Shown here: positions 16,236-26,014 of the stretch, piece after piece
How the letters are laid out: each line of letters begins with the position of its first letter
How positions within the stretch are numbered: the stretch's first letter is position 1
Origin: Taklimakanibacter deserti
GTDB lineage: Bacteria; Pseudomonadota; Alphaproteobacteria; Rhizobiales; Aestuariivirgaceae
Assembly (NCBI GenBank): GCA_003574785.1
Contig: QORU01000009.1
Location: forward strand, 1-64,000
Length of the DNA stretch: 64,000 nt
Direction: 5' to 3'
Program-made: the position numbers and the translations under genes
The notes under the pieces: model-generated
What the model saw: the letters and a program-made list of their open reading frames with translations, nothing else
Told to the model about the DNA's origin: nothing
Database searches by the model: none

Positions 16236-18122
16236 ATGACGGCGGTGGGTGACATTCTCCGCATTGAGGATCTGGGTATCGCCTTCGCGCTGCATGCCTG
16301 GGATTTCGATGCGGTCAAAGGGGCGAGTTTCCGGGTTCTGCCCGGGAAAGTGACGGCGCTTGTCGGCGAATCAGGCTCCGGCAAATCGGTCATCGCCCAG
16401 GCGATCATGGGCATCCTGCCGAAACCCGGCCGAATCAAGCACGGCAAGATCCTGTTCGCCGATCCGGTCAAGAACAAGACCACCGACCTCGCCAGCCTCG
16501 ATGTCGACGGCGACAAGTACCGCCACATCCGCGGCGGCCGCATCTCGATGATCTTTCAGGAGCCGATGACGTCGCTGTCGCCCTTGCATACGATCGGCGA
16601 CCAGGTGGGCGAGGCGTATCGCATCCACTTCCAGGCCTCGGAGAAGGAAGTCCGCGAGCGCACCGAGGAAATGCTGAAGCTGGTCGGCTTCCCCGATCCG
16701 AAGCGCGCCTATGGCATGTATCCGTTCGAATTGTCGGGAGGCCTGCGCCAGCGCGCCATGATCGCGATGGCGCTGATCTGCCGGCCGGCGCTGCTCATCG
16801 CCGATGAGCCGACGACGGCGCTCGACGTCACCATCCAGGCGCAGATCCTGCAGCTCCTCAAGGAGTTGCAGCAGAAGCTCAACATGGCGGTGCTAATCAT
16901 CACCCATGATCTCGGCATCGTCGCCAATATCGCCGATGAGGTCGTCGTCATCTATCGCGGCGAGATCATGGAAGCGGGCAGCGTCTCCGACATCTTCAAC
17001 CACCCGGCGCATCCCTATCTCAAGGCGCTGCTCAAAGCGGTGCCGCATTTCGACATGAAGCCCGGCGAGCGGCTGAAGGCGTTGCGCGAAGTGCCGGTCA
17101 AGGCCGGCGCGCTGCTCGGCGCCAACGGCAAGCGCCAGCGCAAGTCGGGCGGCATCCTCCTCAATGTGCGCAATCTCAGCAAATCCTTCTCGACCCGCCA
17201 GTCCGGCTGGTTCGGCAAGAGCGATGTCAAGGAAATCCGCGCCGTCGACAATGTGAGCTTCGACATCAAGCATGGCGAATGCTTCGGCCTGGTCGGCGAA
17301 TCGGGCTGCGGCAAGACCACCGTCAGCAAGATCATCATGCGGGCCCTCACCCCCGATGAAGGCAGCATCACCTTCGACTGCGCCGACGGCCAGATCGATG
17401 TTCTCAAGACCGAAGGCGAGGCGCTGCAAAGGCTGAGAAGGCGCATCCAGATGGTGTTCCAGGATCCGTTCAGCTCGCTGAGCCCGCGCATGACGGTGCA
17501 GAACATCCTGAGCGAGCCCCTGGAAATCCACCGCTATGGCACACCGGCCGAGCGCAAGGAGATCGTCGAGACGCTGATGCAGGCGGTTGGCCTCGACCCG
17601 CGCTTCCTGTCGCGCTATCCGCACAGCTTTTCCGGCGGCCAGCGCCAGCGCATCGGCATCGCCCGCTCGCTGGCGCTCGGGCCCGATCTCCTCATCTGCG
17701 ACGAGCCGGTCTCGGCGCTCGACGTCTCGGTGCAGGCGCAGATCCTCAATCTGCTCAAGGACCTGCAGAAGGAGCTCGGCCTCACCTATCTGTTCATCTC
17801 GCACAATCTGGCGGTCGTCGATTACATGGCCGACCGCATCGCCGTCATGTGCCGCGGCCGCATCGTCGAGATCGCGCCGCGCGAAACCCTGTTCCGCAAC
17901 CCGGTGCATCCCTATACGCGCGCGCTTCTCGCCGCCGTGCCCTATCCCGATCTCGGCCGGCCGCTCGATTTCAAGACACTCAAGCTCGGCGGCGCGTCGG
18001 ACGACAGCGCCTGGGCCAAGGTGTTCCGCGACGAGGGCGACGGTCTCGATTATCGCGACCTCGGCAGCTCGCACTGGATATTGGCGCAGCGCGGCGCCGA
18101 GATCGAGGAGCTCAGACGATGA
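16236..18122 (+). CDS. Dual ATPase of a peptide/oligosaccharide ABC importer (YejF-like, two NBDs)
   Basis: A 628-residue fusion of two ABC nucleotide-binding domains, equivalent to separate DppD and DppF. Domain 1 has Walker A GESGSGKS near residue 45, signature LSGGLRQR and Walker B LLIADEP. Domain 2 has Walker A GESGCGKT near residue 353, signature FSGGQRQR and LLICDEP. Each domain ends with the oligopeptide-binding C-terminal extension (HPAHPYLKALL and HPVHPYTRALL). It heads a four-gene importer operon, and the TGA overlaps the next ATG by 4 bases. All catalytic motifs are intact in both halves. Confidence 0.92.
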   Translation: MTAVGDILRIEDLGIAFALHAWDFDAVKGASFRVLPGKVTALVGESGSGKSVIAQAIMGILPKPGRIKHGKILFADPVKNKTTDLASLDVDGDKYRHIRGGRISMIFQEPMTSLSPLHTIGDQVGEAYRIHFQASEKEVRERTEEMLKLVGFPDPKRAYGMYPFELSGGLRQRAMIAMALICRPALLIADEPTTALDVTIQAQILQLLKELQQKLNMAVLIITHDLGIVANIADEVVVIYRGEIMEAGSVSDIFNHPAHPYLKALLKAVPHFDMKPGERLKALREVPVKAGALLGANGKRQRKSGGILLNVRNLSKSFSTRQSGWFGKSDVKEIRAVDNVSFDIKHGECFGLVGESGCGKTTVSKIIMRALTPDEGSITFDCADGQIDVLKTEGEALQRLRRRIQMVFQDPFSSLSPRMTVQNILSEPLEIHRYGTPAERKEIVETLMQAVGLDPRFLSRYPHSFSGGQRQRIGIARSLALGPDLLICDEPVSALDVSVQAQILNLLKDLQKELGLTYLFISHNLAVVDYMADRIAVMCRGRIVEIAPRETLFRNPVHPYTRALLAAVPYPDLGRPLDFKTLKLGGASDDSAWAKVFRDEGDGLDYRDLGSSHWILAQRGAEIEELRR

Positions 18123-20020
18123 GCATGCGTCTTCTTCTAGGCTTCCTGGCCTTCCTTCTCTGGACGAGCACAGCCGAGGCCGGCTTCATCGAGACGGAAT
18201 CGCTCAAGGAAAAGGTGAGCAAGGGCGAACTGCCGCCGGTCGAGCAGCGCCTGCCGCAGCATCCGCTCGTCGTCGACCTCTCGGCGACGGGCAAGACGCC
18301 GGGCGAGCATGGCGGGACGGTGCGCATGCTCATCGGCGGCCAGCGCAATATCAGCCTGATGACGGTTTCGGGCTATACGCGGCTCGTGCGCTATGACGAA
18401 AAGCTGCAACTGCAGCCGGACGTGCTCGAATCCTACGAGGTGCAGGACGGCCGCATCTTCACCTTCCATCTCAGGCCCGGCCACAAATGGTCGGACGGGG
18501 CACCCCTGACGCCGGAAGATTTCCGCTATGCGCTCGAAGACGTGCAACTCGACGAGGATCTGACCAAGGGGATCATCTCGCCCTATCTCCTGGTCAACGG
18601 CAAGCCGCCGAAATTCGAGATCGTCGATGATCTGACGGTGCGCTACAGCTGGGACGCGCCCAATCCCGACTTCCTGCCGCAGATCGCGGCACCGCAGCCG
18701 CTGAGCATGGTCATGCCGGCGCATTACCTCAAGCAGTTCCACAAGAAATACCAGGACGAGGCCAAGCTCAAGGAACTGATGAAGGCCAACAAAGAGAAGA
18801 AATGGACCGGCCTTCACATCAACAAGGCGCGGCAATATCGCCCGGAAAATCCCGACCTGCCGATGCTCGATCCATGGCGCAACACCACCAAGCCGCCGGC
18901 CGAGCAGTTCGTCTTCGAGCGCAATCCCTATTTCCACCGCGTCGACAAAGAGGGGCGCCAGCTCCCCTATATCGACCGCTTCGTCCTCAATGTGAGCTCA
19001 TCCTCGCTCATTCCGGCCAAGGCCGGTGCCGGGGAAGCCGATCTCCAGGGCAATTTCATCAGCTTCGGCGACTATACGTTCCTCAAGGAGGCGGAGCTCT
19101 CGCATCCGATCCGCGTCAAATTGTGGGAGAGTGGCCGAGGCTCGCGCATCGCGCTGTTCCCCAACCTCAACTATGAGGACGCCGAATGGCGCAAGATCCT
19201 GCAGGATGTGCGCTTCCGCCGCGCGCTGTCGCTGGCCATCGACCGGCGCGAGATCAATCTCGCGGTGTTCTTCGGGCTGGGCAAGCCCTCGGCCGATACG
19301 GTGCTGCCGGCAAGCCCGCTCTATCGCGAGGAATATGCCAAGGCCTACACCAATTTCGATCCGACGGCGGCCAATATCCTGCTCGACGAAATGGGACTCA
19401 CCCAGCGCGACAGCGACGGCATCAGGCTCTTGCCCGACGGCAGACGCGCCGAGATCATCATCGAGACGGCGGGCGAGGACCTGGTCGAGACGGACGTGCT
19501 CGAGCTCATCACCGACCACTGGAGCAAGATCGGCATCAAGCTCCTGCCGCGCACCTCGCAGACCGACGTGCTCCGCAGCCGCATCATCGGCGGCAAGGTG
19601 ATGATGGCCATGGCGTCCGGGCTGGACAACGGCATTCCGACCGCCGACATGAATCCCAAGGCGCTGGCGCCGACCAGCCACGAGCAGATGCAATGGTCGC
19701 AATGGGGCATCTTCGTCGAATCGGGCGGCGAGAAGGGCTCGCAAGTCGATCTCAAGGAAGCCAAGGAGCTCGATGAGCTCTACCGGCAGTGGCGCCAGAC
19801 GTCCGACAGCGAAATGCGCTCGCTCATCTGGCATCAAATGCTCAAGCTCTATACCGAGCAGGTCTTCACCATCGGCATCGTGAATTCGACGCTGCAGCCC
19901 ATCGTCGCCTCGACCAAGCTGCACAACGTGCCCGACAAGGTCATCTACAGCTTCGACCCGACCGGCTATTTCGGCATCTACGGCATGGATACCTTCTGGC
20001 TCGACAAGGGAGGGTCCTAA
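18119..20020 (+). CDS. Family 5 extracellular solute-binding protein of ABC importer
   Basis: A 633-residue periplasmic protein. I took the ATG at 18119 because it overlaps the upstream TGA and begins a good signal peptide (cleavage near TAEAG, residue 21). SBP_bac_5 landmarks include FHLRPGHKWSDGAPLTPEDF near residue 120, FERNPYFHRVD and the RRALSLAIDRREI segment. It is longer than DppA (about 510) and fits the large oligopeptide/oligosaccharide binders of rhizobia. The ligand is unknown. The adjacent lyase-like and glycosyltransferase genes make an oligosaccharide plausible. Confidence 0.9.
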   Translation: MSMRLLLGFLAFLLWTSTAEAGFIETESLKEKVSKGELPPVEQRLPQHPLVVDLSATGKTPGEHGGTVRMLIGGQRNISLMTVSGYTRLVRYDEKLQLQPDVLESYEVQDGRIFTFHLRPGHKWSDGAPLTPEDFRYALEDVQLDEDLTKGIISPYLLVNGKPPKFEIVDDLTVRYSWDAPNPDFLPQIAAPQPLSMVMPAHYLKQFHKKYQDEAKLKELMKANKEKKWTGLHINKARQYRPENPDLPMLDPWRNTTKPPAEQFVFERNPYFHRVDKEGRQLPYIDRFVLNVSSSSLIPAKAGAGEADLQGNFISFGDYTFLKEAELSHPIRVKLWESGRGSRIALFPNLNYEDAEWRKILQDVRFRRALSLAIDRREINLAVFFGLGKPSADTVLPASPLYREEYAKAYTNFDPTAANILLDEMGLTQRDSDGIRLLPDGRRAEIIIETAGEDLVETDVLELITDHWSKIGIKLLPRTSQTDVLRSRIIGGKVMMAMASGLDNGIPTADMNPKALAPTSHEQMQWSQWGIFVESGGEKGSQVDLKEAKELDELYRQWRQTSDSEMRSLIWHQMLKLYTEQVFTIGIVNSTLQPIVASTKLHNVPDKVIYSFDPTGYFGIYGMDTFWLDKGGS

Positions 20021-20022
20021 GG

Positions 20023-21021
20023 ATGTTGCGCTACATCCTCTGGCGCATCTTCATGATGCTGCCGACGCTGGCGATCATTTCGGCGCTCGTCTTCACCATC
20101 ATCGAATTGCCCCCCGGCGATTATTTCGAAAGCTACGTGGCCGAGCTCCAGGCCCAAGGCGAGAGCGTCAATGCCGAGCAGATCGAGGCGCTGCGCAAGG
20201 AATACGGCTTCGACAAGCCGCCGATCATCCGCTATTTCCACTGGGTCGCCGGCATGCTCAGCGGCGATTTCGGCTATTCCTTCGAATATCAGCTCCCGGT
20301 CACGGATGTGGTGGGCGACCGGCTATGGCTGACGATCATGGTCTCGTTCATCACCATCGTCTTCACCTGGCTCATCGCCTTTCCGATCGGCATCTATTCG
20401 GCGACCCATCAATATAGCTGGGGCGATTACGGGCTCACCTTTCTGGGCCTCCTCGGCATCGCCATCCCCAATTTCATGATGGCGCTGGTCTTCATGTATC
20501 TCGCCAATGTGTGGTTCGGCACCTCGATCGGCCACCTGATGGACCCGCAATACATGGCCGAGCCGATGAGCTGGAACAAGCTCAAGTCCATCCTCGCCCA
20601 CTTGTGGATACCGGTGATCATCATCGGCACCGCCGGAACCGCCGGCATGATCCGCCGCCTCAGGGCCAATCTGCTCGATGAACTGCAGAAGCAATATGTG
20701 GTGACGGCGCGCGCCAAGGGCCTGCATCCGTTCCGGGCCCTGGTCAAATATCCGCTGCGCATGGCGCTGAACTTCTTCATCGCCGACATCGGCTCGATCC
20801 TGCCGGCCATCATATCGGGCGCCGAGATCACCGCGATCGTGCTGTCGCTCGAAACCACCGGCCCGTTGCTGATCCGGGCGCTGAAGAGCCAGGACATGTA
20901 TCTCGCAGGCTCGTTCCTGATGTTCCTCGCCTTCCTGACCGTGATCGGCGTCCTCATCTCGGACCTGGCGCTTGCGGTGCTCGACCCGCGCATCAGGCTG
21001 CAAGGCGGAAGCACGAAATGA
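20023..21021 (+). CDS. ABC importer permease, DppB-type
   Basis: A 332-residue inner-membrane permease starting MLRYILWRIFMMLPTLAIIS, the classic first helix of DppB/OppB proteins. About six membrane helices follow, and the cytoplasmic EAA-type loop ARAKGLHPFRALVKYPLRMA lies near residue 230. A GGATG start context sits 2 bases after the binding-protein stop. The stop overlaps the ATG of the partner permease by 4 bases. Together with the other three genes it forms a complete importer. Confidence 0.92.
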   Translation: MLRYILWRIFMMLPTLAIISALVFTIIELPPGDYFESYVAELQAQGESVNAEQIEALRKEYGFDKPPIIRYFHWVAGMLSGDFGYSFEYQLPVTDVVGDRLWLTIMVSFITIVFTWLIAFPIGIYSATHQYSWGDYGLTFLGLLGIAIPNFMMALVFMYLANVWFGTSIGHLMDPQYMAEPMSWNKLKSILAHLWIPVIIIGTAGTAGMIRRLRANLLDELQKQYVVTARAKGLHPFRALVKYPLRMALNFFIADIGSILPAIISGAEITAIVLSLETTGPLLIRALKSQDMYLAGSFLMFLAFLTVIGVLISDLALAVLDPRIRLQGGSTK

Positions 21022-22199
21022 ACGACGCCACCCCGCTGCCACCGTCGGGCCAGCCGCTCAAACACTATGTTTCGACGGCGCCCTTCGACCCCGCCCAGAG
21101 CGAGGTGATGAGCGAACAGCAGAAGCGCATCCATATGGCTTCGCAATGGAAGCTCATGTGGTGGAAATTCAAGCGCCACCGGGTCGCCCTCATCTCAGGC
21201 GTCATCCTTGTCCTTCTCTATGCGATGATCGTGATCGCCGAGTTCCTGGCGCCCTACAATCTCGCCACCCGCAACATGGACAATATCTATGCGCCGCCGC
21301 AGACGCTCAGGCTGTTCCATGACGGCCAGTTCGTCGGCCCCTTCGTCTATGGCCGCACCATGCGGCTCAACATGGACAACCTGAAGCGCGAATATACCGA
21401 CAACACCAAAGACGTTCAGAGGCTCCGCTTCTTCTGCCGCGGCGATGCCTACAAGTTCTGGGGTCTGATCCCGGGTGACCTCCATCTCGTCTGCCCGGCG
21501 AAGGACGGACAGCTGTTCCTGCTCGGCACCGACCGGCTGGGGCGCGACATGCTTTCGCGCATCATCTATGGCGCGCGCATCTCCCTCACCATCGGCCTTC
21601 TCGGCGTCGCCGTTAGCTTCATCCTCGGCATCGTCATCGGCGGCATCGCCGGCTATCGCGGCGGCATCATCGATTTCTTGACGCAGCGTATCATCGAAGT
21701 CCTGCAATCCCTGCCCAGCATCCCCTTGTGGCTGGCGCTCGCGGCGATCATGCCGGTCACCTGGTCGCCGTTGCTGGTCTATTTCGGCATCACCTTCATC
21801 CTGGGTCTTCTCGACTGGACCGGCCTCGCGCGGGCGGTGCGCTCGAAGCTGCTGGCGTTGCGCGAGGAAGACTATGTCCTTGCGGCACAACTCATGGGCG
21901 CGCGCGGCGGCCGCATCATAGGGCGACATCTGGTGCCCGGATTCATGTCGCATTTGATCGCCTCGGCAACTATATCCATCCCCGGCATGATCTTAGGCGA
22001 AACCGCATTGAGCTTCCTCGGCCTGGGCTTGAGGCCCCCCATCACCAGCTGGGGGGTGCTGCTGCAGGAGGCCACCAATATCAATGTCGTGGCGCTTTAT
22101 CCCTGGTTGATGCTGCCGGTGGTGCCGGTGATCGTGGTCATCCTGGCCTTCAATTTCCTAGGAGACGGATTGCGCGACGCAGCCGATCCGTACAAGTGA
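21018..22199 (+). CDS. ABC importer permease, DppC-type with periplasmic insertion
   Basis: A 393-residue DppC-family permease. After the first helix (residues 57-77) there is a roughly 100-residue periplasmic insertion, up to LLGTDRLGRDMLSRIIYGARISL. The rest is the usual five-helix domain, with EEDYVLAAQLMGARGGRIIGRH as the EAA loop. Insertions of this kind, with FFCRGDAYKFWGL, occur in a rhizobial subgroup of oligopeptide-type transporters, some of which carry beta-glucosides or other oligosaccharides. That makes a sugar substrate possible. It is the last gene of the importer operon. Confidence 0.9.
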   Translation: MNDATPLPPSGQPLKHYVSTAPFDPAQSEVMSEQQKRIHMASQWKLMWWKFKRHRVALISGVILVLLYAMIVIAEFLAPYNLATRNMDNIYAPPQTLRLFHDGQFVGPFVYGRTMRLNMDNLKREYTDNTKDVQRLRFFCRGDAYKFWGLIPGDLHLVCPAKDGQLFLLGTDRLGRDMLSRIIYGARISLTIGLLGVAVSFILGIVIGGIAGYRGGIIDFLTQRIIEVLQSLPSIPLWLALAAIMPVTWSPLLVYFGITFILGLLDWTGLARAVRSKLLALREEDYVLAAQLMGARGGRIIGRHLVPGFMSHLIASATISIPGMILGETALSFLGLGLRPPITSWGVLLQEATNINVVALYPWLMLPVVPVIVVILAFNFLGDGLRDAADPYK

Positions 22200-22302
22200 G
22201 CATAAACCTTCCCGAGATGGCGCGTTTGGCCGGGTTCGAGGCCTGTGGCACAGTCCGCCGCAACGACGGGCCGGGCGGAAAAGCAACGAGAGGGGACTGA
22301 CG

Positions 22303-23514
22303 ATGCGGCGGCTGGAACACGCGCGCATTCTCATGTACAGCCACGATACGTTCGGCCTCGGCCATCTCAGGCGATGCCGGACGATCGCGCACTCCCTCGT
22401 AGAGAATTATCGCGGCTTGAGCGTCCTCATCATCTCGGGCTCGACCATCGCCGGCGCCTTCGACTATCGCGTGCGTGTCGACTTCGTGAAGATCCCCTCG
22501 ATCATCAAGCTGCATAACGGCGAATACACATCCATCGACCGCCATACCGACCTGCATGAGACGCTGCAAATGCGCCAGGCGATCATCCGCCACACGGCGG
22601 AGTCGTTCCAGCCCGACATGTTTATCGTCGACAAGGAGCCGATGGGCCTGCGCGGCGAGCTCGAGGAGACGCTGTCCTATCTCAAGACGCACGGCACCAC
22701 CCTCGTCCTCGGCCTGCGCGAGGTCATGGATGCGCCACATCTGCTCAAGGCGGAATGGGCGAAGAACGACGTGTTGCGCAAGATCGGCACGTTCTATGAT
22801 TCGATCTGGGTCTATGGGCCGGCCGATTTCTATGACCCGCTGACCGATTTCGACGTGCCGCAAGCGATCCGTTCACGGATGAATTATGTCGGTTTCCTGC
22901 AGCGCCACCTGCCGCACAGCGACGTGTCGGTCCGCCATGTCGAGGGCAATTACATACTGGCGACAACCGGCGGCGGCGGCGACGGCGCCGATCTCATCCA
23001 CAATATCTTCGACGCCTATCGTCACGACCAGACGCTGAAGCACCAGTTGTTCGTCGTGCTCGGGCCGTTCATGCCGGCGCGCAAGCGGCGCAAGCTCCTG
23101 AAGAAGGGGTCCTCCATCCCGCATGTGCAGATCATCGAATTCGACAACCGCATGGAAAACCTGATCGCCGAGGCGCGCGCCGTCGTCGGCATGGGCGGCT
23201 ACAACACTTTCTGCGAGATCGTGTCCTTCGACAAGCCGGCGCTGATCGTACCGCGCGTCACGCCGCGCGAGGAGCAACTCATCCGCGCGCGCCGCGCCGC
23301 CGATCTCGGCGTCATTGACATGCTGCTGCCGCCGGAAGCGGAAGATCCGGCGCTGATGGCCAAGGCGCTCCATCGCCTGCCGGATCGCGCGCCGCCCTCG
23401 AAGGTGACATCCAAGCTCAAGCTCGACGGACTCGAGAACATCACCGATTTGGTCGGCGAATGGCTGGAGCCCGGTTCGCAAAAACGCCTTTCCGTCATCG
23501 AAGGCGGCACTTGA
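22303..23514 (+). CDS. Glycosyltransferase-like protein (GT-B, MurG/GT28-type C-terminal domain)
   Basis: A 403-residue GT-B-like protein. The N-terminal MYSHDTFGLGHLRRCRTIAHSL near residue 9 is a nucleotide-sugar transferase glycine motif. The C-terminal GMGGYNTFCEIVSFDKPALIVPR near residue 297 resembles the UDP-sugar-binding segment of GT28 enzymes. There is no signal peptide. AGAGGGGA precedes the ATG. It starts a run of three overlapping glycosyltransferase genes and shares its architecture with the third (24746), suggesting duplication. Acceptor and donor are unknown; surface polysaccharide synthesis is likely. Confidence 0.83.
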   Translation: MRRLEHARILMYSHDTFGLGHLRRCRTIAHSLVENYRGLSVLIISGSTIAGAFDYRVRVDFVKIPSIIKLHNGEYTSIDRHTDLHETLQMRQAIIRHTAESFQPDMFIVDKEPMGLRGELEETLSYLKTHGTTLVLGLREVMDAPHLLKAEWAKNDVLRKIGTFYDSIWVYGPADFYDPLTDFDVPQAIRSRMNYVGFLQRHLPHSDVSVRHVEGNYILATTGGGGDGADLIHNIFDAYRHDQTLKHQLFVVLGPFMPARKRRKLLKKGSSIPHVQIIEFDNRMENLIAEARAVVGMGGYNTFCEIVSFDKPALIVPRVTPREEQLIRARRAADLGVIDMLLPPEAEDPALMAKALHRLPDRAPPSKVTSKLKLDGLENITDLVGEWLEPGSQKRLSVIEGGT

Positions 23515-24749
23515 CGAAGAAGATCGTCATCGTCCTCAAAGGCTATCCGCGCCTGTCCGAGACGTTCATCGCCCAGGAGCTGCGCGGGCTCGAGCTTGCG
23601 GGCCTCGATCTCACTCTCATTTCGATGCGCCATCCGACCGAGGAGAAACGCCATCCGGTCCATGACGAGATCGAGGCCAGGGTCGCCTATCTGCCGGAAT
23701 ATCTCCATGACGAGCCCTGGCGGGTCCTGCGCTCGTGGTGGAAGGCGCGCCGCTTCCCGCATTATCGATCGATGCGCAAGGCCTTTCTCATCGACCTCAA
23801 GCGCGACCGGACGCGCAACCGCTGGCGCCGTTTCGGCCAGGCGCTGGTGCTCGCCGCGGAATTCCCGCCGGATGCCGACTGGCTGCATGCGCATTTCATC
23901 CACACGCCGGCCGCCGTCACCCTCTATGCCAGCATCCTCTTGGGGCTCGGGTGGAGCTGCTCCGCCCATGCCAAGGACATCTGGACGTCGCCCGACTGGG
24001 AGCTCGAAGAGAAGCTCGCCGCGGCGCGTTTCGTCGCGACCTGCACCAAGGCCGGTTTCGACAAGCTCCAGAGTCTCAGCCACGATCCGGCACGGATCCA
24101 TCTGAGCTATCACGGGCTCGATCTTCAGCGCTTCGGCAAGTTCGAAGGCGAACGGCCGGCGCGCGACGGATCCGACGCCCAAGACCCGGTGATCCTCCTG
24201 AGCGTCGGGCGTGCGGTCGCGAAGAAAGGCTATTCCGTGCTTCTCGAGGCGCTGGCGCTGTTGCCGAAAGATCTCGCCTGGCGCTTCGTCCATATTGGCG
24301 GCGGCGAGCTGGCCAACCGGCTCAAGGCCGAAGCCGAGGCGCTGGGGCTCACCTCGCGCATAGACTGGCTCGGGTCGCGGGCGCAAGCGGATGTCCTGGC
24401 CCGGTACCGCGCCAGCGACCTCTTCGTCCTGCCCTGCCGCATCGCGAGCGACGGCGATCGCGATGGGCTGCCGAATGTCCTGGTCGAGGCGGCGAGCCAG
24501 AGGCTCGCCGCGATTTCGACCACGATTTCCGGCGTGCCCGAGCTGTTGAGCGACGACGTCAACGGCCTTCTCGTTCCACCGGACGATCCGAAAAGCCTGA
24601 GCACCGCCCTGGCGCGGGCGATTCAAAGCCCGGAGCTCCGGCGGCGGCTCGGCGATGCGGCGGAGAAACGCGTGCGCGCGGCCTTCGATCATAAAGCCAG
24701 CATCCGCCAGCTTGCCGATCTGTTCCAAGCGGCGAGGGGACATTCATGA
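23511..24749 (+). CDS. Family 4 glycosyltransferase (colanic-acid type)
   Basis: A 412-residue GT-B enzyme. The TTG start at 23511 overlaps the previous TGA and gives the typical beginning KKIVIVLKGYPRLSETFIAQEL. The C-terminal donor domain has LLSVGRAVAKKGYSVLLEAL near residue 228 and GLPNVLVEAASQRLAAISTTI near residue 318, the latter carrying the E-x7-E-like nucleotide-sugar motif. HAHFIHTPAAVTLYA matches GT4 exopolysaccharide enzymes. It is translationally coupled on both sides, so the three transferases should be made in fixed proportion. Confidence 0.88.
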   Translation: MTKKIVIVLKGYPRLSETFIAQELRGLELAGLDLTLISMRHPTEEKRHPVHDEIEARVAYLPEYLHDEPWRVLRSWWKARRFPHYRSMRKAFLIDLKRDRTRNRWRRFGQALVLAAEFPPDADWLHAHFIHTPAAVTLYASILLGLGWSCSAHAKDIWTSPDWELEEKLAAARFVATCTKAGFDKLQSLSHDPARIHLSYHGLDLQRFGKFEGERPARDGSDAQDPVILLSVGRAVAKKGYSVLLEALALLPKDLAWRFVHIGGGELANRLKAEAEALGLTSRIDWLGSRAQADVLARYRASDLFVLPCRIASDGDRDGLPNVLVEAASQRLAAISTTISGVPELLSDDVNGLLVPPDDPKSLSTALARAIQSPELRRRLGDAAEKRVRAAFDHKASIRQLADLFQAARGHS

Positions 24750-25897
24750 AGGCCCTCGTCTATGTCCAGCATCTTCTCGGCATCGGCCATCTGGCGCGGG
24801 TCAGCCGCATCGCCGCCGCCTTGAGCGAAGACGGGATCGACGTCACGCTGGTGAGCGGCGGCACGCCGGTCTCAGGCTTCGCCAAAGCCCAGGTCAAGCT
24901 CGTCCAATTGCCGCCGATCCGATCACGCGACACATCCTTCTCCGAACTCGTCGATGCCGAGGACCGGCCTCTGAGCGACGAGTTCAAAGCCATGCGCCGC
25001 GATCGCCTGCTGGCGACATTGGCGGCAACGCAGCCCGACGTCCTCATCATCGAGGCCTTCCCCTTCGGCCGGCGGCAGATGCGCTTCGAGCTCATCCCCT
25101 TGCTCGAGGCCGCGAAGGCGCAACAGCATCCGCCGATCATCGCGAGCTCGGTGCGCGACATCCTGCAGGAAAACCGGAAGCCTGAGCGGGCAGAGGAGAC
25201 GGTTCGCACCGTCGAGGAGTTCTTCGACCTCGTTCTGGTCCATGGCGATCCAGGCTTCGCGCGGCTCGAGGAGACGTTTCCGCTGGCCCGGCGGATCGCC
25301 GAGCGCATCGTCTATACCGGGCTGGTCGCGGGCGAGGCCCAGACCTCAAGGGACCATTTCGATGTCGTGGTCTCGGCCGGGGGCGGCAGCGCCGGGCGCA
25401 AGCTCATCCAGGCGGCGGCCGAGGCGGCGCCCCGGCTCATGGCCCGGTGGCCGCGCTGGTGCATCATCACCGGCCCCAATTATCCCCAGTCCGAGCAGGC
25501 GGCTCATGCCACACGGCTGCCCCAGGGGGTCACACTCGAGACTTTCAGGCCGGACTTTCCGGGCCTTCTCGCCAATGCCGGGCTTTCCGTCTCGCAAGCC
25601 GGCTACAATACGGTCTGCGATATATTGCGCGCCCGTTGCCCGGCCGTCCTCATCCCCTTTGCCGAAGGGGGCGAGAGCGAGCAGAGCGACAGGGCGGAAA
25701 GGCTCGAAAAACTCGGTATTGCGAGGGTGGTGCGGGAAGACCGCCTCACCGCGGAAAGCCTCGCCGAGGCGATGCAGGATGCGCCGGAGCCCGCCGCGCA
25801 GGCCATCGATCTCGACGGGGCCCGGCAGACCGCGCGGCTCATCAGGGATCGTTTCGCGGCCGTCTCGGAAAGCCGGCAAGGTCGTCTTAAGCATTGA
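24746..25897 (+). CDS. Glycosyltransferase-like protein (GT-B, GT28-type C-terminal domain)
   Basis: A 383-residue protein that starts MKALVYVQHLLGIGHLARVSRIA, the glycine-rich donor/acceptor loop, and has VSQAGYNTVCDILRARCPAVLIPF near residue 285. It is a paralogue of the protein at 22303 (the same GxGHL.R and GYNT motifs). The ATG overlaps the preceding stop by 4 bases. The stop is followed by 117 bases before the ABC-like gene. That gap contains an imperfect inverted repeat at 25908-25929 but no convincing terminator, so read-through is possible. Confidence 0.85.
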   Translation: MKALVYVQHLLGIGHLARVSRIAAALSEDGIDVTLVSGGTPVSGFAKAQVKLVQLPPIRSRDTSFSELVDAEDRPLSDEFKAMRRDRLLATLAATQPDVLIIEAFPFGRRQMRFELIPLLEAAKAQQHPPIIASSVRDILQENRKPERAEETVRTVEEFFDLVLVHGDPGFARLEETFPLARRIAERIVYTGLVAGEAQTSRDHFDVVVSAGGGSAGRKLIQAAAEAAPRLMARWPRWCIITGPNYPQSEQAAHATRLPQGVTLETFRPDFPGLLANAGLSVSQAGYNTVCDILRARCPAVLIPFAEGGESEQSDRAERLEKLGIARVVREDRLTAESLAEAMQDAPEPAAQAIDLDGARQTARLIRDRFAAVSESRQGRLKH

Positions 25898-26014
25898 TCC
25901 AAATGGTGTTTTGCCAGTAGCGGGAAAACAGGCGATTTTGTATGCTGAAGCCAGCCGTCATGAACCATCTCTCCTCAGCCCGTCCGACCCCGCCTTGCGA
26001 GCAACCTGTGCCGC

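Noticed and set aside
16236..18122. LSGGL signature in the first domain of the dual ATPase as a possible degenerate site
   Set aside because: Variation at this position (LSGGM/LSGGL) is common in active oligopeptide-type ATPases, and all other motifs are intact.
25908..25929. Imperfect inverted repeat GTTTTGCC/GGGAAAAC after the third glycosyltransferase as a terminator
   Set aside because: There is one mismatch and no T-run. It could equally be an operator or chance, so it was not listed as a feature.
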